From assembly GCA_003131985.1 (NCBI GenBank), contig PKWH01000174.1, positions 226 to 7,725 on the forward strand: DNA of 7,500 nt. The letters are read 5' to 3'. Shown piece after piece: positions 1 through 6,222 of this stretch (position 1 is the stretch's first letter; each line of letters begins with the position of its first letter). Source of the DNA: Acidobacteriota bacterium. GTDB lineage: Bacteria; Acidobacteriota; Terriglobia; Acidiferrales; UBA7541. A program made the translations under genes and the position numbers. The notes under the pieces were generated by a model, which saw nothing but the letters and a program-made list of their open reading frames with translations, was not told the origin of the DNA and searched no databases.

Positions 1-117
1 CGAGGAAAGAAACACTTCCATGAACGCGCCGAGATCGCTCCTCACCTTGTCCGCGAGTTTTCGCTCCAGCGCCACTTCCGCCAGCGCCGCGGCATATCTT
101 TCGGCTACTGCGCTCAA
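1..117 (-). CDS. atpH: ATP synthase delta subunit (F1 stalk), N-terminal part, runs off the window
   Basis: The delta subunit (OSCP homologue) joins the b-subunit stator to the top of the F1 alpha3beta3 head of the ATP synthase. Only the first 39 residues are present. They begin SAVAERYAAALAEVALE after the initiator, which is the classic delta N-terminus (RYAxAL motif). The start is a TTG at 117-115, and it overlaps the TGA stop of the upstream b-subunit gene in a 4-base TTGA junction (114-117). A strong AGGAG Shine-Dalgarno lies at 128-124 with a 6-base spacer, which decides this start in the absence of a nearby ATG. The gene is translationally coupled to the preceding b gene. By the usual order, alpha and gamma subunit genes would follow to the left, outside the window; that is inference. 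Confidence 0.9.
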   Translation of the reverse strand, partial: MSAVAERYAAALAEVALERKLADKVRSDLGAFMEVFLSS

Positions 118-695
118 TTGACGCTCCTCTCGAGCTCCGCCACGAACGTGCGAAACAGCGCCGTCTCCGCTTGCGGCGTCATCTCTTTCGCCAGCAGAGC
201 TTCGGCGCGTTCCACTGCCAGACGCGCAGCCAGCGCTTTTAGTTCCACATGCGCCGCGCGCCGCGCCGCTTCTATTTCCATCTGCCCGGCGCGCTCGATC
301 TTTTCCGATTCGGCGTGAGCCATCTCGCGCACCCGTTTAGCTTCCGCTTCCGCATCGCGCTTCGCTGCGGCACGCAGTCTCGTAACTTCATCCCCGAGTC
401 CCGCCAGTTTCTTCCGGATTTCTTCTCTCTGCCGCTCGGCGGCTTCGCGAGCCCGCGCTCCCTCGGCGATTTTCCCCGCCGTCTCTTCCGCTTTCGCCCG
501 GAAGTAAGGCCCGCCCCATTTCACCGCAACGAACGCAATCGCCCCGAAGACGATGGCAAAATTCAGCCAGCGAAATACGAGCCCCATGCCGGATTCCGTC
601 GGCGGCGGCTTTTCTCTCTCTTCGGCTAGAACCGGTAAAACTACTACAAGGAGAAATACAGACAGAAACCCAAACGCACTCAGCAGGCGTTTCAT
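114..695 (-). CDS. atpF: ATP synthase F0 b subunit with N-terminal signal peptide
   Basis: This is a 193-residue peripheral-stalk subunit that anchors the F1 head to the membrane. Residues 1-24 look like a cleavable signal peptide: KR, then a long hydrophobic run, then VLA before EE. A single membrane segment follows at about 38-59 (FRWLNFAIVFGAIAFVAVKW). Residues 65-172 are a long, highly charged Ala/Glu/Arg/Lys helix, the dimerising coiled-coil of b subunits. The C-terminal section would contact delta. Most b subunits lack a signal peptide and are about 155-170 residues, so the extra N-terminal segment is a distinguishing trait. The ATG overlaps the stop of the other b gene in an ATGA junction (692-695). 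A GGAG site (706-703) lies 7 bases upstream. The family is clear; which of the two b genes takes the name atpF is a matter of convention. Confidence 0.88.
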   Translation of the reverse strand: MKRLLSAFGFLSVFLLVVVLPVLAEEREKPPPTESGMGLVFRWLNFAIVFGAIAFVAVKWGGPYFRAKAEETAGKIAEGARAREAAERQREEIRKKLAGLGDEVTRLRAAAKRDAEAEAKRVREMAHAESEKIERAGQMEIEAARRAAHVELKALAARLAVERAEALLAKEMTPQAETALFRTFVAELERSVN

Positions 696-1159
696 CGAGA
701 CGCTCCGCCCTGCGTCGGCGACGGATTTTCAAGAATCAGTTGCGTAATCTCGCGCGCCAGAATATCGGTTTGGCTCGCCACTTCCTTGCTCGCCACAACC
801 AGCTCCTCGGCAATCTTTTTCTTCGCCGCAGTGACTTCCTCCACAGCGCGGCTGCGCATCATCTTCAGAAGCTTCGCTCGCTCGTCGAGAGCCACTTGCC
901 GCGCGGCTTCTTGCTCCGCGTAAATTTCTCCGCGCGCTTTTTTCAGCGCTTCGTTATACGCCTGCAAATCCTTGGCCGCGTCCGCTTCCACCGCGGCGGC
1001 CTCCACACGGGCCCCTTCAATCTTCGCATCCCGCTCCGCCATCGCTTTCTGAATCGGCGTGAAGAATGCCCAGCGCATGAACAAATAGAAAAGGAAAACA
1101 ATGACCACTGAGGGCACAGCTTGAAGGAACAAGTCGCCGAGCTGGTGGAGAATTTCCAT
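692..1159 (-). CDS. ATP synthase F0 second b-type (b') subunit
   Basis: This 155-residue b-type stator subunit is first in the visible operon. It has one membrane helix at residues 14-33 (SVVIVFLFYLFMRWAFF region), followed by the family-typical PI-KAMAERDAKI stretch. From about 38 to 145 it is a continuous charged coiled-coil rich in Ala, Glu and Lys. There is no signal peptide, unlike its partner encoded immediately downstream, so the two products probably form a b/b' heterodimer (inference from b/b' systems). The gene overlaps the downstream b gene by 4 bases and was probably co-transcribed and coupled. No purine-rich Shine-Dalgarno is visible on the coding strand just before the ATG, and no better in-frame start was found. 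The a and c subunit genes, often upstream, are absent from the next 260 bases, so F0 genes appear split. Confidence 0.87.
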   Translation of the reverse strand: MEILHQLGDLFLQAVPSVVIVFLFYLFMRWAFFTPIQKAMAERDAKIEGARVEAAAVEADAAKDLQAYNEALKKARGEIYAEQEAARQVALDERAKLLKMMRSRAVEEVTAAKKKIAEELVVASKEVASQTDILAREITQLILENPSPTQGGASR

Positions 1160-1210
1160 CGTCAGGAGAAGGTACGGATCTGGCGCCCCATTTAAAAGCT
1201 GTCTAACCGC

Positions 1211-1239
1211 TTCCGGGGCGACACCCTCGCCCGCCGGAA
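1211..1239. other. Imperfect hairpin in the divergent region
   Basis: TTCCGG (1211-1216) pairs with CCGGAA (1234-1239), and GGCG (1217-1220) pairs with CGCC (1228-1231). This leaves a 2-base bulge and a 7-base loop, giving ten G+C-rich pairs. It would lie in the 5' leader of the ATP synthase transcript if transcription starts upstream of it. There is no T-run on either side, so it is not a standard terminator. A role is not established. Confidence 0.3.
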
Positions 1240-1411
1240 CGCGCTTCTAGGATCAACAAAGCTCGTGATTATCGCATCGCCATTCGCGAACGTCAACGCT
1301 GAGATTGCTGTCACCTTGCACGCCCGTCAGCCAGTAAATCTCAGGAAGCGCTGGTTTGCAGTCGCTCGTTTGCACTAAGATGTGCGCCTTGCAGGTTGCG
1401 ATCTTTCGTAC

Positions 1412-1416
1412 GGAGG
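1412..1416 (+). promoter_or_regulatory. Shine-Dalgarno of the M24 gene
   Basis: GGAGG lies 4 bases before the ATG at 1421. The spacing is short, but the motif is strong, and it favours this ATG over the GTG at 1382. Confidence 0.6.
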
Positions 1417-1420
1417 CTTC

Positions 1421-2716
1421 ATGGCGAATCGGAGGCAGTTTCTACAAGGAGTGGCAGGAGCGGCGGCGCTAACCGTTACCTCTGGCGTCAGCAGTTTCGG
1501 ACGCGCAAGAAATCTCCGGATGTTTACCGCCATGCCGGGCCCCAGTGGCCCGGACCGGCTGCCGCCCGAATGGTATCAGCGCAAGATCAAGCAGATACAG
1601 GAAGAGATGAAGAAGAAAAACCTGAATGCCCTTCTTCTCCTCAGTGCGACGAACATCATTTATACCACTGGATATTTCCATCTCTCTACCGAGCGCCCCC
1701 TGGCAGCGCTGATTCCCGAGTCCGGCGATCCGGCGCTGTTTATCCCTGATCTTGAATCCGACCAGGTCAAGCTGTGGTGGGTAAAGGACTATGAGGCCTA
1801 CTTCGATTACCCCGGTCCCGTAAACCGTGTGCAGTGGATCTTCGAGCGCGTCGCGAAGCGCGGATTTGGCGGCAGCCGCATCGGCATAGAAGAGGCCAAG
1901 CCCAGCCGCCTGGAGCACATGAAACAAGGCGCTACGAAAGCCACCATCGTCAATGCAGGAGACATCATCGACAACATGCGCTGGGTGAAAGACGAAGACG
2001 AGCTGCGCGTCATGCGCCGTTCGATGTATTTCGCTGATTTCACCGTGCAGGCGGGTCGCGCGTTTGTGCAGCAGAACGGCAGTGTGACCGAAGATCAAAT
2101 CCTGAAGGCGACTGCAGACGCCGTTGCGGACAAAATGTCGAAGGAGCTTACTGATGTCGTTGGAGTCGGCATTCAGCCTCCTTTTGGCGGATTAGTGCCA
2201 TTCGGCAAACGTTCGGCCTTTCCCCACGCCGTTCCCAGCAAAGACCGCCTGAAGTCCGGAGATGCGTTGATTCTAAGCTTCGGCGCTGAGGTCGGCGGCT
2301 ACTCCGTGGAGTGTGAGCGGTCTTTCTGCATCGGCAAGCCCAGCGATCATGCCAAGCGCCTGTATGAAGCCATGCTCGCAGCACACGACACCGGCATAGA
2401 GAACCTGAAAGATGGAGCCGTTGCCGAGGAAGTGGACAAGAAGAGCCTGGACCAAATTCGCGCGGCGGGATTCGAGAAGTTCCTCAGACACCGCACGGGT
2501 CACGGCATTGGACTTGAGGGACATGAGCCGCCGTGGATCGCCGAAGGCGACAAGACGGTCTTAAAGGAAGGCATGACCTTCAGCTGTGAACCCGGCGTTT
2601 ACGATCCTGACTGGGGCGGTTTTCGCCACTCGGATACCGTGATCGTCCGCAAAGAAAAAGGCGAGGTCATGAACAGCTATCCTACCCGGCTGGACGACAT
2701 GATTATCGAAATCTGA
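1421..2716 (+). CDS. Tat-exported M24 (creatinase/aminopeptidase P-like) protein with degenerate metal site
   Basis: The product has 431 residues. The ATG at 1421 follows GGAGG (1412-1416) and opens with a twin-arginine motif (NRRQFLQ, residues 3-9) and a hydrophobic segment to about residue 25. An in-frame GTG at 1382 would bury this signal, so it was not chosen. Residues 50-185 match the creatinase N-terminal domain and 190-431 the pita-bread catalytic domain of family M24B (Xaa-Pro peptidases, creatinase). The usual Asp/Asp/His/Glu/Glu metal ligands appear as Ser286, Glu297, His361, Glu390 and Ser404, so three of five differ. His269 (FPHAV) and the ECER motif (297-300) recall the metal-free creatinase pattern, where His and Glu carry out catalysis. 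It is therefore probably an exported hydrolase of unknown substrate rather than a standard aminopeptidase. Fold assignment is firm; the reaction is not known. Confidence 0.85.
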   Translation: MANRRQFLQGVAGAAALTVTSGVSSFGRARNLRMFTAMPGPSGPDRLPPEWYQRKIKQIQEEMKKKNLNALLLLSATNIIYTTGYFHLSTERPLAALIPESGDPALFIPDLESDQVKLWWVKDYEAYFDYPGPVNRVQWIFERVAKRGFGGSRIGIEEAKPSRLEHMKQGATKATIVNAGDIIDNMRWVKDEDELRVMRRSMYFADFTVQAGRAFVQQNGSVTEDQILKATADAVADKMSKELTDVVGVGIQPPFGGLVPFGKRSAFPHAVPSKDRLKSGDALILSFGAEVGGYSVECERSFCIGKPSDHAKRLYEAMLAAHDTGIENLKDGAVAEEVDKKSLDQIRAAGFEKFLRHRTGHGIGLEGHEPPWIAEGDKTVLKEGMTFSCEPGVYDPDWGGFRHSDTVIVRKEKGEVMNSYPTRLDDMIIEI

Positions 2717-2896
2717 GGAAGCTGCTGTTGAAGTTCTCTCCGCGAAGCACAGCCAGTTACGCGGAATGACTTCTAAGTATGCATTGACCTTTTTAATTCA
2801 AATGTTCTGTATAGGGCGTGAAAGAAGAACGAGATCTAGAGGTGTTGAGGCAGCAGGAAGTTACCCCCACCTTGGTGAACAATATTCTGTCCGCGG
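2717..2896. other. Convergent intergenic gap, no clear terminator
   Basis: These 180 bases separate the 3' ends of the rightward M24 gene and the leftward VOC gene. Neither strand shows a stable stem followed by a T-run. CACC/GGTG (2868-2877) could only form a tiny hairpin with a two-base loop. An A+T-rich patch at 2784-2815 contains TTGACC but no well-spaced -10 box. Confidence 0.4.
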
Positions 2897-3274
2897 CTAG
2901 CTTTTATTGACGACCTCAATATCGTGGCCGTCAGGATCAAGCACCCAGGTCGCATAATAGCCAGGATAGTATTCGAGACGAGCTTTAGGTGGTTCCTTAC
3001 TCTTTCCTCCAGCTGCTAAAGCGGCCTTGTAGAATGCATCTACTTCGGAATGGTCTTTCGCTACAAATCCGACGTGAACGGCCTGAGGATCGGGCTTCCC
3101 TTCTTTGAGCCAGAAAAAGTGGCTTTTGCCTACACCAAAACCTTTCAAATCTGGGTGTCCGTCTTTTCCTTCGTAGTCTGAAAGGGTTGTGATCCCAAGT
3201 GGCTTCAGAGCCTTGGCATAGAAAGCGACTGAACGCTTGAAGTCACTGACTGTGAGAATAACGTGGTCTATCAT
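2897..3274 (-). CDS. VOC family (glyoxalase / bleomycin-resistance fold) protein
   Basis: This 125-residue, probably cytoplasmic, single VOC domain is made of two beta-alpha-beta-beta-beta modules. It starts MIDHVILTVSDFKRSVAFY, the typical opening of the family. The likely divalent metal ligands are His4, His67 (AVHVGF) and Glu120 (DPDGHDIEVV), all at expected places. This fits an active metalloenzyme or a small-molecule-binding dimer, but the substrate cannot be read from the sequence. The ATG at 3274 is preceded by AAAGGA (3284-3279). An in-frame ATG at 3328 would add 18 residues with no family counterpart and was rejected. The gene lies 108 bases downstream of the membrane-protein gene on the same strand. 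No clear promoter of its own was seen, so co-transcription is possible. Confidence 0.85.
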   Translation of the reverse strand: MIDHVILTVSDFKRSVAFYAKALKPLGITTLSDYEGKDGHPDLKGFGVGKSHFFWLKEGKPDPQAVHVGFVAKDHSEVDAFYKAALAAGGKSKEPPKARLEYYPGYYATWVLDPDGHDIEVVNKS

Positions 3275-3382
3275 ATTTTCCTTTCTGTTTTCGTTGGTGT
3301 CGACCTGAACGATCGATGGTCGTGCCATCCCCCAGCGAACCGTGCGCCTCCCTGCAAGTTTCCGTGAATGCGAACCTGTTAA

Positions 3383-4375
3383 CTAAGACAGCGGTCGCGC
3401 TGCGTCGTCCTGAAAAGCCCCTTTCCGGCTGACCACGACCCACAGCAGCAAGCTCAGCAAGGGCACCGCGAATATCACTCCAAACCAGACCGGAAAGTGC
3501 ATCACGGGCGGCGCCGCGCCTGTCGTGCCTTGCATGTCCCGCAGCATTTCGTTCATTGCCTGCTCGAATCGCACCTGCGTCCCGGGAATCAGCACCATTG
3601 TCAGTGAGTTAAAAATCAAGAACTGAAAATAATAAATCGCCAGCGTGCGGCCCCAAGGCCTCAGCTTCAGCAATCCAAAGCCTATAAAAGACTGAAGAAG
3701 CGCCAGCGCGAACATCAATAGTGAAGCAGCGGTTCCCTTGAAAAAAAATCCCAGAAAAAAGACGGGCGGATCCACCGAGAGACCGAGCACTCCAATGAAT
3801 GCGCTGATCAGCAGGTACCACGCGATCAGAGTGATGCTGAGCGGTCGCGCGTCATGCCCGATAATCCCTTCACCGCGCATTCCGTCCAGACGGGGTATGG
3901 TCACTTTAAGAAATTGATCCTTCGTCGACCGCTTGTTGAAGAAGTAAAGCCACCAACCCCCCAGCGCCGCGAGGATTCCGTAAAGCACGATCATGAAAAT
4001 CCGCGTCGCCGCCAGAAGGTTTGCCGGAAGTTCCGGGCTTGGAGCGGTCCCGGGCGGCGGAAACGGCATTACCAGGAACATCAGAAACCCCGGAATGCAA
4101 AGTAAAAGCAACAGCGCGCTGAAAACCAGCATCGAGATTCTCGACGCCGCCTGCAAGCGCATCAGACCCATTCCGGAAGTAACGCCCCACGCCCCCAGCG
4201 CGAACAACACCAGCGCCAGGAAAATCATAAAATACTTCATGAAATGTACTTGGTTTTCGGGAACAGGAATGCCCCCCGACGAAGCGAACAGCAGCATCAT
4301 CCCCGCCAGGAGTGTAAGAACGCTGCCGAATATCACCACAACCGCGGATACCGTCACGCCAACCGATCGATTCAT
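3383..4375 (-). CDS. Eight-helix membrane protein made of two four-helix modules, function unknown
   Basis: The product is a 330-residue inner-membrane protein. Predicted helices fall at about residues 8-31, 46-70, 78-102, 122-146, 179-199, 204-229, 242-264 and 294-316. The two halves repeat: after the second helix of each half comes G-x-G-L-[MK]-[RK]-L...R (SGMGLMRLQAASR, 67-79; GFGLLKLRPWGR, 232-243). Each fourth helix ends in a short basic/polar tail (NKRSTKDQF, 147-155; SRKGAFQDD, 316-324). The central linker (156-178) is soluble, and the chain ends ARPLS, which also opens the second half. No catalytic or transport motif was recognised. Acidobacterial genomes contain many such uncharacterised proteins (recollection). 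The sequence AGGGTGGGG precedes the ATG and may serve as the ribosome site. Confidence 0.75.
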   Translation of the reverse strand: MNRSVGVTVSAVVVIFGSVLTLLAGMMLLFASSGGIPVPENQVHFMKYFMIFLALVLFALGAWGVTSGMGLMRLQAASRISMLVFSALLLLLCIPGFLMFLVMPFPPPGTAPSPELPANLLAATRIFMIVLYGILAALGGWWLYFFNKRSTKDQFLKVTIPRLDGMRGEGIIGHDARPLSITLIAWYLLISAFIGVLGLSVDPPVFFLGFFFKGTAASLLMFALALLQSFIGFGLLKLRPWGRTLAIYYFQFLIFNSLTMVLIPGTQVRFEQAMNEMLRDMQGTTGAAPPVMHFPVWFGVIFAVPLLSLLLWVVVSRKGAFQDDAARPLS

Positions 4376-4403
4376 GCCCCACCCTGCGAAAGTTTTGCCG
4401 AGA

Positions 4404-4409
4404 AGTATA
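4404..4409 (-). promoter_or_regulatory. Possible -10 box for the membrane-protein gene
   Basis: On the minus strand the sequence TATACT lies 28 bases before the ATG at 4375, which would give a leader of about 20 bases. The hexamer 17 bases further upstream (ATAAGC) is not a good -35. The assignment is tentative. The right-hand limit of this promoter region lies close to the left end of the proposed transposed unit at 4453. Confidence 0.35.
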
Positions 4410-4447
4410 CATTATTGCAGCCGGCCGCTTATCGAGTTAGCCTTCAG

Positions 4448-4452
4448 CACTC
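4448..4452. repeat. Left copy of the presumed target-site duplication
   Basis: CACTC directly abuts the left inverted repeat and recurs at 5838-5842 in the same orientation. Five bases alone could match by chance; its exact placement against both ends is what gives it weight. Confidence 0.45.
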
Positions 4453-4475
4453 TGGTTAGTGGGTCAGTTTCCGGT
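4453..4475 (+). repeat. Left terminal inverted repeat
   Basis: It reads TGGTTAGTG followed by the core GGTCAGTTTCCGGT. The core is an exact reverse complement of 5815-5828. The outer nine bases match TGGTAGTGA of the right end with one single-base gap on each side. Confidence 0.6.
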
Positions 4476-4478
4476 AAT

Positions 4479-4497
4479 CTGACTTAAGAGGAGTCAG
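4479..4497 (-). terminator. Possible weak hairpin terminator after the secreted-protein gene
   Basis: CTGACT (4479-4484) and AGTCAG (4492-4497) form a perfect 6-bp stem with a 7-base loop, 10 bases past the stop codon in the direction of transcription. No T-run follows on the minus strand, so intrinsic termination would be poor. It may simply be part of the element end. Confidence 0.25.
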
Positions 4498-4507
4498 CAT
4501 AGTTAGG

Positions 4508-5728
4508 CTATCGTTTTGCGAGGCATGCAGAGTCAATAACCTGGTCTAACGCGTTCGCCGGTTTTCCCGACCGCGGGCGGTAGTTTGCGACGTCACGACC
4601 CAAGAAAATAGTCGAGCGCCAATACCCGCCATGTTTCATGCGTCCCCGGGCGTCCAGACCAACAACATTTCCCGCACTGTCCTTGACCCATCGTTCCTCA
4701 AATTGTTCGGAATCCAAGGAATCGGCGGCGTCTGTTATTTCCGGGGAGCTTCCAGAAATGATTAGATCGGCGTCGAACGGTTCCTTCCCTCGTGGGAATA
4801 CAAAGACGGACTGCAGGCCGTCGTTACTAAACGGACTGGATTCTAGAGTCTTTGGAAGCGCGAATAGGACTGAAAAGCCAATTCGACCAGAAGAATCAGC
4901 TTCCACGCAAGCCGGAATTACCCAGTCTGACCGCTTTGCATCTTGCAACCGCACTCGAATAGGTGGACCTCCCGGTTCCACGGTGAGGGCTAATGGGCGG
5001 TAGCTTGGATTTTCAAACCGAAGCTGCTGTCCTGAATTGGAAAACGCGAATTCTCCCTGCTCGTTCGTAACAGCTTTCTGGCGCTCGGGAGGTGAACCCC
5101 CGAGAACATCATTAACGACCGTAAAGCCTTCTACCGGTTTACCATCAACGCCAATCAATACACCGCGAAGGTTGAGATTTGCAGGGGGGACGGATTCTAC
5201 ATCTGAAACCTGCATAATCACGAACAGCGAACAACACCCTAAATGCCCATATCCAGCAAAATTAGTGACTCCTTTCGCAGTTTTCTCCTCTTCGCCTGCA
5301 AAAAACATACCTGTGAGCGTAGCAGTAACGCTGTAGTCAGGCTTTTCTCCGTGACGCGTAGCAATTAAGGCGTACAGTCTATGAAAGCTGTCGTCTTTCT
5401 TGATCCCATACGAAACGCCGTTGATCTTGACGTCAGAGCCGGTGTTTCTGAAATTATCGTTCACCGTGGAGGCCACTATCCCAGGCACGTCTCCGCCAAA
5501 AGCCAGCCAGATGCCTTGTGCTGTATCGCAATTCCTAATTCCGAGTGAAAAATCCTCGAAGTGAACGTTAAGCGTTCCGCGGACGCGAATGAGTTTTCCG
5601 TCGAAAGCCTGCGGATCGCTTGCGAGCTTGCATCCGGGCACTTCCACCGGATTTTCCTGTGCATAAACCGATGTTGAAGCACAAAGGAGACCTACAAACG
5701 CAACAAATCGAATCAATCTTTTCGACAT
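4508..5728 (-). CDS. Secreted two-domain protein, carboxypeptidase-regulatory-like domain, function unknown
   Basis: The product has 406 residues. Residues 1-23 form a Sec signal peptide (SKR, then a hydrophobic core, then VYA before QENP), so it is probably periplasmic or secreted. The cysteine at 16 lacks a lipobox. Residues 30-180 include a CKLASDPQAFDGKLIRVRGT opening and end with GYGHLGCCSLFVI, and may be a beta-rich OB-like domain with a central insertion (inference). Residues 186-262 (LRGVLIGVDGKPVEGFTVV, then a GEFAFS strand) match the carboxypeptidase regulatory-like/transthyretin-type beta-sandwich. Residues 268-406 are not recognised. Mature cysteines at 33, 67, 165, 166, 274 and 402 could form disulfides. 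The ATG at 5728 was chosen because an in-frame GTG at 5749 would lengthen the region ahead of the signal peptide; AGAAGG lies 12 bases upstream of the ATG, a long spacing. It is the only gene inside the proposed transposed unit. Confidence 0.72.
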   Translation of the reverse strand: MSKRLIRFVAFVGLLCASTSVYAQENPVEVPGCKLASDPQAFDGKLIRVRGTLNVHFEDFSLGIRNCDTAQGIWLAFGGDVPGIVASTVNDNFRNTGSDVKINGVSYGIKKDDSFHRLYALIATRHGEKPDYSVTATLTGMFFAGEEEKTAKGVTNFAGYGHLGCCSLFVIMQVSDVESVPPANLNLRGVLIGVDGKPVEGFTVVNDVLGGSPPERQKAVTNEQGEFAFSNSGQQLRFENPSYRPLALTVEPGGPPIRVRLQDAKRSDWVIPACVEADSSGRIGFSVLFALPKTLESSPFSNDGLQSVFVFPRGKEPFDADLIISGSSPEITDAADSLDSEQFEERWVKDSAGNVVGLDARGRMKHGGYWRSTIFLGRDVANYRPRSGKPANALDQVIDSACLAKR

Positions 5729-5814
5729 GTTTGGGTAAAGCCTTCTCACTGAATGCTACCAAAAAACGGCCACAGGCCTACACCCTAACTCTTCAGCTCC
5801 TGATCAACGCTCCA

Positions 5815-5837
5815 ACCGGAAACTGACCTCACTACCA
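5815..5837 (-). repeat. Right terminal inverted repeat
   Basis: Read on the minus strand it is TGGTAGTGA followed by the core GGTCAGTTTCCGGT, the inverted partner of 4453-4475. No other copy of the core was seen in the window. Confidence 0.6.
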
Positions 5838-5842
5838 CACTC
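5838..5842. repeat. Right copy of the presumed target-site duplication
   Basis: CACTC directly abuts the right inverted repeat and matches 4448-4452. Confidence 0.45.
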
Positions 5843-5999
5843 TGCGGCTCGCTGCACCCTCGTTCCCAAAAATCGGAAGCGTCCACAGGCTCCGAGTCCT
5901 TGAAACTCGCCAACCAAAGTGCTAGCGTGATTCGTGATTATTTTGGACAAATTTGGCGACGGACGGCAGAACGGGAACCGCGAGGCGGGTTTCCAAGAA

Positions 6000-6011
6000 C
6001 AAGGCGCCTTG
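6000..6011. repeat. 12-base perfect palindrome
   Basis: CAAGGCGCCTTG is fully self-complementary and sits in the gene-free region. It could be a regulator site, but nothing else supports this. Confidence 0.3.
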
Positions 6012-6080
6012 GGTGTAATCGTGCGACCCGGACGCAGGTCCCGCCAGGCAATTTGCGACCTGAATTTCCGGCCGTTTCCC

Positions 6081-6189
6081 GCATTTCTATCCGGTTCTGG
6101 TCAAAATGTAGAATGTGACGTAACTTACTCAAAACAAACGACCGCGCCATTTCTACCCGGGGCCACAACTCCGCAGTTTGGATCCCGCA
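6081..6189 (+). repeat. Direct repeat copy R1
   Basis: The first 80 bases align without gaps to 6309-6388 with 62 identities. The strongest block is ACTCAAAACAAACGACCG (6127-6144). Weaker similarity continues to about 6189 with a small gap. Each copy contains two instances of a CATTTCTAaCCGG motif exactly 66 bases apart (6082 and 6148 here). Confidence 0.7.
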
Positions 6190-6222
6190 TATTTTCGCGG
6201 GGCGCGCATGGCGGGGCGCACT

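Larger units (their letters stand above)
1160..1420. promoter_or_regulatory. Divergent intergenic region between the ATP synthase operon and the M24 gene
   Basis: These 261 bases must contain the start signals for both the leftward atp genes and the rightward M24 gene. No convincing sigma70-type -35/-10 pair was found on either strand. Visible elements are an imperfect hairpin at 1211-1239 and a direct repeat GTTTGCA at 1354-1360 and 1368-1374 (14-base period), followed by TAAGAT at 1376-1381, which is only a weak -10 candidate. No open reading frame here looks like a gene. Confidence 0.5.
4453..5837. mobile_element. Putative non-autonomous transposed unit carrying one secreted-protein gene
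   Basis: This 1385-base segment is bounded by 23-base inverted repeats, with the direct repeat CACTC immediately outside at 4448-4452 and 5838-5842 (CACTCT if the next base is counted). That arrangement is what a cut-and-paste or replicative insertion with a 5-bp target duplication would leave. The interior holds a single gene (4508-5728, minus strand), and no reading frame in it resembles a transposase. Eight 60-base lines counted by hand inside averaged about 49% G+C, against 53-67% for single lines sampled in atp, M24 and the acyl-CoA dehydrogenase gene. If real, it must be moved in trans or is a fixed relic. The insertion-sequence family was not identified. Confidence 0.5.

Noticed and set aside
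118..1111. Several long plus-strand open frames opposite the ATP synthase genes
   Set aside because: They are antisense shadows of G+C-rich, Ala/Glu/Arg-rich coiled-coil coding sequence.
1382..1420. GTG at 1382 as the start of the M24 gene
   Set aside because: It would put 13 residues before the twin-arginine motif and has no Shine-Dalgarno, whereas the ATG at 1421 has GGAGG upstream and places the signal at the N-terminus.
2818..2910. 31-codon open frame (GTG start) between the M24 and VOC genes, with TTGACC upstream
   Set aside because: No good ribosome site, the promoter spacing to TATAGG is 20 bases, the frame overlaps the end of the VOC gene, and the peptide is unlike any family I know.
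3275..3328. Upstream ATG at 3328 for the VOC protein
   Set aside because: The added 18 residues are not part of the VOC fold, and the ATG at 3274 has its own AAAGGA site and gives the canonical N-terminus.
3993..4487. 164-codon plus-strand frame opposite the membrane-protein gene
   Set aside because: It is antisense to a clear membrane protein, has low-complexity composition, and has no ribosome site or recognisable domain.
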